From Planctomycetota bacterium (GTDB lineage: Bacteria > Planctomycetota > PUPC01 > DSUN01): 16,010 nt of DNA. The stretch lies in contig VGYW01000178.1 in assembly GCA_016872875.1 (NCBI GenBank), positions 1 to 16,010 of the forward strand, in the 5' to 3' direction. Position numbers and translations under genes: made by a program. Positions 6,760 through 11,573 of the stretch are shown piece by piece (the stretch's first letter is position 1; each line of letters begins with the position of its first letter). The notes beneath the pieces are model-generated. The model was not told where the DNA came from and ran no database searches. It saw only the letters and a program-made list of their open reading frames with translations.

Positions 6760-8055
6760 TCATAGGGTCCACGGGGCGCGCATGGGGCGCGAGAGGAGGC
6801 GGGTGGCCTCGGGGTCGCTCTCGAACCGCTCGGCGATGGGGTCCCAGCGGAGCCTGCGGCGGACGCGTGCCGCGATGTCGGCGAGCATGCCATAGTAGGA
6901 GGCGAGGTGGCCCGCCTCGACGGGCGAGACGGGGTCGGAGCGCTTGCGGACGGCTTCGACGAAGTCGGCCTGGTGGTGGTCGCTGTGCTGGAGGCGGAGG
7001 TCGCCGGGCTGGAAGGCGGTCTGGAGGAGCGAGGGCGGGTCGGCGGCGATGCTGCCGCGGTCAACGTGCACCCAGCCCTCGTCGCCCTCGAAGCGGCAGC
7101 CCTGGGCGCAGGGGTGGCCGTTGTCCGAGAAGAGCATCCGCAGGCCGCTGGGGTAGGCGAACTCGGCGCTCCAGCCGTTCACGTTGTCGGTCAGGCCCAG
7201 GTTGCGGTAGTCGGCGGTGCAGGCGAGCTCGAAGGGGGCCGCGGCGAGTGCGGGGCAGCCCCAGTGCGCGATGTCGAGGTGGTGAACCCCCCAGTTGCAG
7301 ATGAAGCCCACGCAATAGTCCCAGATGAGATACCAGCCGGGCCAGTCGAGCCTCGCGCGGTGCCAGGGCTTCATCGGAGCCGGGCCGACGAACATCTCGT
7401 AGTCGAAGCCCTTGGGCACGGGCTCGGGCGCGATGGGGCCGCGGTAGCTGGGCTGATAGCTCGGCCCGGGCGCCCCGACCTTCACCGTGCGGAGCTTGCC
7501 GAGGTAGCCGTTTCGGGCCAGCTCGCAGGCCTGGCGGAAGCGGCGGTCGGAGCGTTGCTGCGTGCCGGTCTGAAAGACCCGCCCGTAGCCGCGGATGGCG
7601 TCGCGGATGGCCTGGCACTCGCGGACCGACACCCCGAGGGGCTTCTCGCAATACATGTCCTTGCCCGCCTCGGCTGCGCGGATGCACATTATCGCGTGCC
7701 AGTGGTCCTGCGGGGCGATGATGACGGCGTCGACGTCGTCGCGGGCGAGGACCTCGCGGAAGTCGTTGTACGCCTCGCAGCCCTTGTAGTCCTTCTCGGC
7801 CCGCGAGCCGTAGTGGTTGTTGACGAGGGTTCGTGCGGCGTTTCGCCGGCCCTCTTGCACATCGCAGACCGCAACGACCTGGACGCCCTGTTGGCCGAGG
7901 AATCCGCGCATCACGCCGGTGCCCTGTCCGCCCGAGCCGAGGAGGCCCACGCCCACCCGCTCGTTCGCGCCGCGGGCCGCGGCAGGGAGGATGAAGGGCG
8001 CGGCAGCCGCCGCTGCGGCTGACCGCACGAACCCACGCCGGCTCACAGCCGCCAT
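6760..8055 (-). CDS. Tat-exported Gfo/Idh/MocA-family oxidoreductase
   Basis: This 431-residue protein starts at an ATG with GGAGG eight bases upstream. It begins with a Tat signal, SRRGF (5-9), followed by an alanine-rich hydrophobic stretch to ALPAAARGA-like residues near 30. The Rossmann motif GLLGSGGQGTG (37-47) binds NAD(P), and CEKPLG (136-141) carries the lysine typical of Gfo/Idh enzymes. WGVHHLDIAHWG further on matches the histidine-containing active-site region. Such exported members are numerous in Planctomycetota and related groups. Several act on sugars or glycosides, oxidising C3 with a tightly bound or folded-in cofactor, which explains Tat export. The downstream DUF1080 gene, 12 bases away, supports a role in 3-keto-glycoside formation. 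The exact substrate is not visible. Confidence 0.9.
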   Translation of the reverse strand: MAAVSRRGFVRSAAAAAAAPFILPAAARGANERVGVGLLGSGGQGTGVMRGFLGQQGVQVVAVCDVQEGRRNAARTLVNNHYGSRAEKDYKGCEAYNDFREVLARDDVDAVIIAPQDHWHAIMCIRAAEAGKDMYCEKPLGVSVRECQAIRDAIRGYGRVFQTGTQQRSDRRFRQACELARNGYLGKLRTVKVGAPGPSYQPSYRGPIAPEPVPKGFDYEMFVGPAPMKPWHRARLDWPGWYLIWDYCVGFICNWGVHHLDIAHWGCPALAAAPFELACTADYRNLGLTDNVNGWSAEFAYPSGLRMLFSDNGHPCAQGCRFEGDEGWVHVDRGSIAADPPSLLQTAFQPGDLRLQHSDHHQADFVEAVRKRSDPVSPVEAGHLASYYGMLADIAARVRRRLRWDPIAERFESDPEATRLLSRPMRAPWTL

Positions 8056-8112
8056 CGCTGACGCCTCCAGCTTGATCTCCGCTCCCTTTTCTGGTACACG
8101 CTCTTGCGTATC

Positions 8113-8140
8113 ACTATACGCCGTTCTCTCTTGGCGTCAA
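8113..8140 (-). promoter_or_regulatory. Predicted promoter of the Gfo/Idh - HEAT-DUF1080 operon
   Basis: On the minus strand TTGACG (8140-8135), a 16-base spacer and TATAGT (8118-8113) lie about 58 bases before the Gfo/Idh start codon. Both hexamers match the sigma70 consensus at five of six positions. Confidence 0.55.
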
Positions 8141-8160
8141 GGCGGAAGGAGCCAACACCA

Positions 8161-8673
8161 ATGCCCAGGGTCCTCATCACGGGCGCCGCGGGCGTCCTCG
8201 GCAGAACCGTCACGTCGCTCCTCGAACAAGAGCCGGGCATCGCGCTCAGGCTCACCGACATGGCCCCATTGGACACACGCCACGAGTTCGTGCGGGCCGA
8301 CCTGGCGAATTGGGAGGAGACGAAGGGGTTGTGCCAGGGGGTGGACGAGGTGCTTCACGCCGCGGCCATTCACCCCTGGAAGAAGTACTCGCCGCAGCAG
8401 TACGTTGACTGCAATATCAAGGGCACGTACAACATGACCCAATGGCTCCACGTCTCCGACATCGCAATGGCCCACGTGCTGGCGCTCAGGAGCGAGCTGA
8501 GGAACGAGGCGCTCATCATCGCGGCCAAGGTGCCCTTCACGAGGGCCGATGCCCCGGCCCTCCTCGCGGATGCCCGGCCAGTTATCCTCCGCTGCTTCCC
8601 CAAGGCGAGGCTGCTGGAGGAGCGCGGCATCCAGCTTCCCAAGAGGATTGACCGGGGCTTACGGTTGGGTTAG
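8161..8673 (+). pseudogene. Internally deleted NAD-dependent epimerase/dehydratase (extended SDR)
   Basis: The ATG has AAGGAG nine bases upstream, and the frame is open for 170 residues. VLITGAAGVLG (4-14) is the SDR nucleotide-binding motif, and CNIKGTYNMTQ (84-94) matches the segment before the catalytic core. The text then jumps directly to WLHVSDIAMAHVLAL, which in full-length relatives comes well after the catalytic YxxxK. About 100 residues, including the catalytic tyrosine and lysine, are therefore missing, although the frame is kept. The C-terminus ends abruptly after LPKRIDR. Full-length relatives have roughly 280-320 residues. It can hardly be an active epimerase. An assembly collapse is an alternative explanation for the in-frame loss. 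Confidence 0.7.
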
Positions 8674-8676
8674 AAT
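8648..8676 (+). promoter_or_regulatory. Predicted rsmA promoter, leaderless arrangement
   Basis: TTGACC (8648-8653), a 17-base spacer and TAGAAT (8671-8676) match the sigma70 consensus at five of six positions each. The -10 box ends only eight bases before the rsmA ATG at 8685, so transcription should start at or next to the start codon. The -10 overlaps the stop codon of the decayed epimerase. Confidence 0.6.
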
Positions 8677-8684
8677 GCGCCGCC

Positions 8685-9854
8685 ATGGAGGAGTCGAGCA
8701 CCATCTACCGTCCCCCGCCGTCCATCGCCGAGGCGATGGGCAAGGTGCAGACGAAGCGCGAGCTGGCCGCGCTCTTCAAGCACCTGCGGCTCCGCGCAAA
8801 GAAGGGCCTCGGACAGAGCTTCCTCGTTGACCACAACCTGCTGGACTTCATGGTCCGCGCGGGCGAGGTCGGGCCGGAGGACGTGGCGCTCGACATCGGC
8901 TGCGGGACCGGCCTTCTCACTGCCCACCTGGCCGACGCTGCGGGCAGGGTGGTCGCCATCGAGCTCGACAGGGCGCTCTTCGCCATCTGCTCCCGATACC
9001 TGGCGGGGCGGGCGAACGTGACGCTGCTGTGGGGCGACGCGCTGGCCTCCAAGCACGCCCTCTCCCCAGCCCTCCTGGAAGCCGTCGAGAAGGCGCTTGC
9101 GGAAAAGACACCCGCTGTCTTTTGTGCGGAGCACCCGGAGGGCCGTGGACGGCAAAAGACAGCGGGTGTCTTTTCCGCAGACACAGGCGGGACGCCTGTG
9201 CCACCGGCACTGGTGGCACAGGCCTCTGGCCTGTGTGCCACAGGCAAGATGCCTGCGCCACCGCGCCGCACAGCCGAGGGCGGCTGTGCCACACGGACGC
9301 TGCGGGTGGTCTCGAACCTCCCCTACTCCGCTGCGTCGCTCATCGTGCCGAACCTGCTCGAGAGCGGGCTGCCCATCGCCTCGATGGCCGTCACGGTCCA
9401 GAAGGAGGTCGCCGACCGCATGGCGGCGTCGCCGGGCAGCGAGGGCTACGGCGCGCTCTCGCTCATCGTGCAGGCGCACGCCGCCGTGGAGGTGCTGCGA
9501 AGGGTGCCGGCGGAGGTCTTCTGGCCCAGGCCCAAGGTGGTGTCGGCCATCGTGCGCGTCGCGCCCGACCCGGCGCGCAGGGCGGGGATACGCGACTACG
9601 GGGCTTTCAGGCAGGTCGTCCGGGCCGCCTTCGCCCACCGCCGCAAGACCCTCGCGAACTCGCTTGCGGCCTCGGGGCTTCTGGGGGGCCAGGTGGAGGA
9701 CCTCCTCGCCGCCTGCGGCCTGGCGCCCAACGCGCGGGCCGAAAGCCTCGGCCTCGAAACCTATCTGATGCTGGCGAACCAGCTCGGTTCCCTTGGCCTG
9801 GGAGGGAGAAGAGTCGAGGACGAGGACGAGGACGAGGGACGAGGACGATTGTAG
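8685..9854 (+). CDS. rsmA: 16S rRNA (adenine1518-N6/adenine1519-N6)-dimethyltransferase with repeat-derived insertion
   Basis: RsmA (KsgA) dimethylates two adjacent adenines in the 3' terminal helix of 16S rRNA during small-subunit assembly, using S-adenosylmethionine. The motifs appear in order: KKGLGQSFLVD (39-49), LDIGCGTGLLT (69-79), VAIELDRAL (90-98), WGDAL (116-120), catalytic NLPYS (211-215), VTVQKEVADRM (236-246), WPRPKVVSAIVR and HRRKTLANSL near the end. The usual family length is 260-290 residues; this one has 389. The excess is mainly residues about 140-203, encoded by palindromic repeats lying exactly between GDAL and NLPY. A repeat-rich acidic tail (EDEDEDE) adds to the C-terminus. 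No Shine-Dalgarno precedes the ATG, in line with a leaderless start; an in-frame ATG at 8736 is a second option. A LOG-family gene follows 25 bases downstream, probably in the same transcript. Confidence 0.9.
   Translation: MEESSTIYRPPPSIAEAMGKVQTKRELAALFKHLRLRAKKGLGQSFLVDHNLLDFMVRAGEVGPEDVALDIGCGTGLLTAHLADAAGRVVAIELDRALFAICSRYLAGRANVTLLWGDALASKHALSPALLEAVEKALAEKTPAVFCAEHPEGRGRQKTAGVFSADTGGTPVPPALVAQASGLCATGKMPAPPRRTAEGGCATRTLRVVSNLPYSAASLIVPNLLESGLPIASMAVTVQKEVADRMAASPGSEGYGALSLIVQAHAAVEVLRRVPAEVFWPRPKVVSAIVRVAPDPARRAGIRDYGAFRQVVRAAFAHRRKTLANSLAASGLLGGQVEDLLAACGLAPNARAESLGLETYLMLANQLGSLGLGGRRVEDEDEDEGRGRL
9099..9178. repeat. 25-bp perfect inverted repeat inside rsmA
   Basis: The arms at 9099-9123 and 9154-9178 are perfectly complementary over 25 bases with a 30-base spacer. 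Each arm also contains its own 8-bp palindrome (AAAAGACA / TGTCTTTT, loop of five). The arms are translated as KTPAVF and KTAGVFSA in the rsmA frame. Confidence 0.95.
9182..9290. repeat. Cluster of four hairpins inside rsmA
   Basis: The hairpins are CACAGGC/GCCTGTG (9182-9200), an imperfect GGCACAGGCC/GGCCTGTGTGCC (9215-9239), CAGGC/GCCTG (9241-9255), and GCACAGCCG/CGGCTGTGC (9268-9289). They are translated as TGGTPVPPALVAQASGLCAT and similar text. They directly follow the 25-bp inverted repeat and end just before the codons for LRVVSNLPY. Confidence 0.9.
9815..9848. repeat. GAGGAC tandem repeat at the 3' end of rsmA
   Basis: Six-base GAGGAC units repeat about five times with one slip, encoding the acidic EDEDEDE tail of RsmA. 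The repeat ends four bases before the stop codon. Confidence 0.75.
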
Positions 9855-9879
9855 AGAAGCCAAACCAGAGGAGACCCGG

Positions 9880-10608
9880 ATGCCGATAGAATCGCGGCTC
9901 GATGACTTCACGCGCGAGGACCCGTGGCGGGTGTTCCGCATCATGGCGGAGTTCGTGGACGGCTTCGAGCTGATGGCGCGGGTGCCGCGGCCGCGCGTGG
10001 CGGTGTGGGGCTCGGCGCGCACCGCGCCCGGCTCGCTCCACTACGAGCAGGCGCGCCGCCTCGCACGCCGCCTCGCCGAGGAGGGCTACGCCATCGTGAC
10101 CGGCGGCGGCCCGGGCATCATGGAGGCCGCCAACCGCGGCGCCGCCGAGGCCAACGGCCACTCCGTCGGCCTCAACATCCTCCTCCCCTTCGAGCAGGCC
10201 GCCAATACCTATGCCACCTACAGGATGGAGTTCCGCTACTTCTTCTCCCGACGCGTCATGTTCGTCAAGGAGTCCAGCGGCATCGTCGTCATGCCAGGCG
10301 GCATCGGCACCCTGGATGAGTTCTTCGAGGTCCTCACCCTCAAGCAGACGGGGAAGATCGAGAGCCTGCCCATCGTCCTGTTCTCCGCCAGCTACTGGGG
10401 CGGACTCCTCACCTGGATGCGGAACACCCTGCTTGCCGACGGAATGATCTCGGAGTCCGACCTGTCCCTCTTCGAGGTCGCCGACGACGTGGAGGAGGTC
10501 GTCAAGCTCCTCGCCCGCGGCAAGGCTCGGGAGAAGCAACCGCAACAGAGCGGCCTTGGACTCGCGAGAAAGCCCGCTGAGCAACTGGAGAACCTGGGCC
10601 TCAGATAG
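9880..10608 (+). CDS. LOG-family nucleotide 5'-monophosphate phosphoribohydrolase
   Basis: This 242-residue protein starts at the ATG preceded by AGAGGAG six bases away, 25 bases after rsmA; a longer open frame back to 9793 has no such support. GGGPGIMEAANRGA (75-88) and PGGIGTLDEFFE (139-150) are the two signature motifs of the LOG / TIGR00730 family. The family hydrolyses nucleoside 5'-monophosphates to base and ribose 5-phosphate, including cytokinin riboside monophosphates; in many bacteria the role is nucleotide salvage or stress-related. It acts in the cytoplasm. The last ~30 residues (after VVKLLARG) are low in family likeness and lie opposite an antitoxin-like fragment on the minus strand, so they may be an accidental extension. 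Confidence 0.88.
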   Translation: MPIESRLDDFTREDPWRVFRIMAEFVDGFELMARVPRPRVAVWGSARTAPGSLHYEQARRLARRLAEEGYAIVTGGGPGIMEAANRGAAEANGHSVGLNILLPFEQAANTYATYRMEFRYFFSRRVMFVKESSGIVVMPGGIGTLDEFFEVLTLKQTGKIESLPIVLFSASYWGGLLTWMRNTLLADGMISESDLSLFEVADDVEEVVKLLARGKAREKQPQQSGLGLARKPAEQLENLGLR

Positions 10609-10629
10609 CTCCAGCTTCACAGTAGACAT
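10522..10629 (-). pseudogene. N-terminal fragment of a small antitoxin-like gene, antisense to the LOG 3' end
   Basis: The minus strand from the ATG at 10629 reads MSTVKLELSEAQVLQLL, continuing with a second helix-like stretch, SRESKAALLRLLLPSL. This resembles small strand-helix antitoxin-type proteins that often sit beside toxins in Planctomycetota and cyanobacteria. After about 36 codons the text becomes a plain shadow of the LOG coding sequence, so the natural C-terminal part is gone. GGAG lies about 12 bases upstream of the ATG, and a strong promoter precedes it. It follows the HEPN-like gene on the same strand. The family assignment is by resemblance only. Confidence 0.45.
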
Positions 10630-10665
10630 TGGCGATGGCTTCTCCGTGCGTCACCTGACGCCTGC

Positions 10666-10674
10666 ATTATACCA
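10666..10674 (-). promoter_or_regulatory. Extended -10 promoter for the antitoxin-like fragment
   Basis: The minus strand reads TGGTATAAT (10674-10666), a perfect -10 with the extended TGn element. The -35 region is weak (TTCCCT at 17 bases). It is placed about 37 bases before the fragment's ATG. Confidence 0.45.
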
Positions 10675-10730
10675 CCAGCACGGAGGCGAGGGAAGCAAGC
10701 TCGGCCGCTCAAGAGTCGCGCGGGGCGCGT

Positions 10731-11087
10731 TCAGGGATTCAAGTGCGGTAGGATGGCGCGCTCGATCACATCGTAGCACTCCCGCCTCATCCTCACCAAT
10801 TCCTCGCGTGTCGGATCATAGCACTCGTATCGGGCATCCTGCGATCTGTCTTGAAGCCTGCGGTACTTCACATACAACGGCTGGAGCAGCGGCGAAGTCC
10901 TGATCAAATGGTTGCGCGTGCCGTGGTCAGCGGGATGCCTCGGGTGGAGAAAGGCATCCACATAGTGGACAGCAGCATAGAACAGGGCAGTCACCGCCCA
11001 ATCGCGATACTGGGGACGGTCGAGGAGTTCCTCATAGAAGGCTCTGTTGGCCCCCGCTTGCGCAAGGTGCTTCTCACGCGTGGCCAT
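10731..11087 (-). CDS. HEPN-like small protein (probable toxin-type partner)
   Basis: This 118-residue, largely helical protein has the segment YRDWAVTALFYAAVHYVDAFL (27-47), typical of HEPN-type helices with a conserved tyrosine/alanine pattern. RHPADH (50-55) follows, which fits the RX4H pattern, although in classical HEPN ribonucleases this motif lies nearer the C-terminus. The ATG directly abuts the TAG of the upstream gene with no intervening base and has no clear ribosome site, so translation is probably coupled to that gene. HEPN proteins often act as RNases in toxin-antitoxin or phage-defence pairs. The pairing with the upstream gene recalls HEPN/MNT modules. The HEPN assignment is moderately supported and the RNase function is only inferred. 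Confidence 0.65.
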   Translation of the reverse strand: MATREKHLAQAGANRAFYEELLDRPQYRDWAVTALFYAAVHYVDAFLHPRHPADHGTRNHLIRTSPLLQPLYVKYRRLQDRSQDARYECYDPTREELVRMRRECYDVIERAILPHLNP

Positions 11088-11465
11088 CTATTCCGGTCTC
11101 GCTTGGCCTGTTTGCTCCGTCCGCTGATCGAGCGCCGGCAGGAACCCGGCGCTGAGAAATCTCTCGACCCGTTCCGCAGGAATGACGCGGAACTCCAGTA
11201 GGAGTTCGGGCAGTGCGTCCATCAGTTCGAGCTCCTTCTCTGCCACGCGCTCCAACGACTCGTCAGTATAGTCCGACACCGCGGTGACGACTCGAATGTA
11301 ACGGCCTTGCGGGTTCCAGAGAACTGAGCAGACTTCGGGGAGTGACCCAATTGTGGCCTCAATCGCTTGGATGGCTTCCAACCGTTGCTCAGGTGCGTGC
11401 CCGGCCGGGATGAACTCACCCTGAGGGAGGTTGCCGTTAGTTGTGGGGCTTGCCATTTTCCCCAT
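11088..11465 (-). CDS. Small protein paired with HEPN gene, possible degenerate MNT-type partner
   Basis: The product has 125 residues and is encoded immediately upstream of the HEPN-like gene, with stop and start codons touching. The central part, RYIRVVTAVSDYTDESLERV (55-74) followed by ELELMDALPELLLEFRVIP, reads as a strand, a loop with acidic residues, a helix and a strand. This is reminiscent of the core of small nucleotidyltransferase partners in which the ELELM...P..DFxV pattern recurs. No GS-x(9-10)-DxD catalytic motif is present, so if it is related to MNT proteins it lacks that activity. The ATG at 11465 has only a weak ribosome site (AGG seven bases away). I do not recognise a named family with certainty; an antitoxin or accessory role is inferred from the gene pairing. 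Confidence 0.5.
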   Translation of the reverse strand: MGKMASPTTNGNLPQGEFIPAGHAPEQRLEAIQAIEATIGSLPEVCSVLWNPQGRYIRVVTAVSDYTDESLERVAEKELELMDALPELLLEFRVIPAERVERFLSAGFLPALDQRTEQTGQARPE

Positions 11466-11524
11466 CGTAGGCCTGCCTTTCGTGTCCAGCGGGCGTCAGT
11501 GATCATCGTCCGCCTTCATGTTGG

Positions 11525-11553
11525 ATTGTACATGCGCGTGGAAGGGAACGCAA
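11525..11553 (-). promoter_or_regulatory. Predicted promoter of the HEPN-containing pair
   Basis: The minus strand has TTGCGT (11553-11548), a 17-base spacer and TACAAT (11530-11525), about 60 bases before the first gene of the pair. It begins only about 20 bases after the stop codon of the large serine hydrolase, so the pair has its own transcript start. Confidence 0.45.
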
Positions 11554-11573
11554 ACGGCATCCCCAATGCACAT

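Noticed and set aside
8670..10022. 450-codon minus-strand open frame
   Set aside because: It is opposite rsmA and the LOG gene, which carry clear family motifs on the plus strand.
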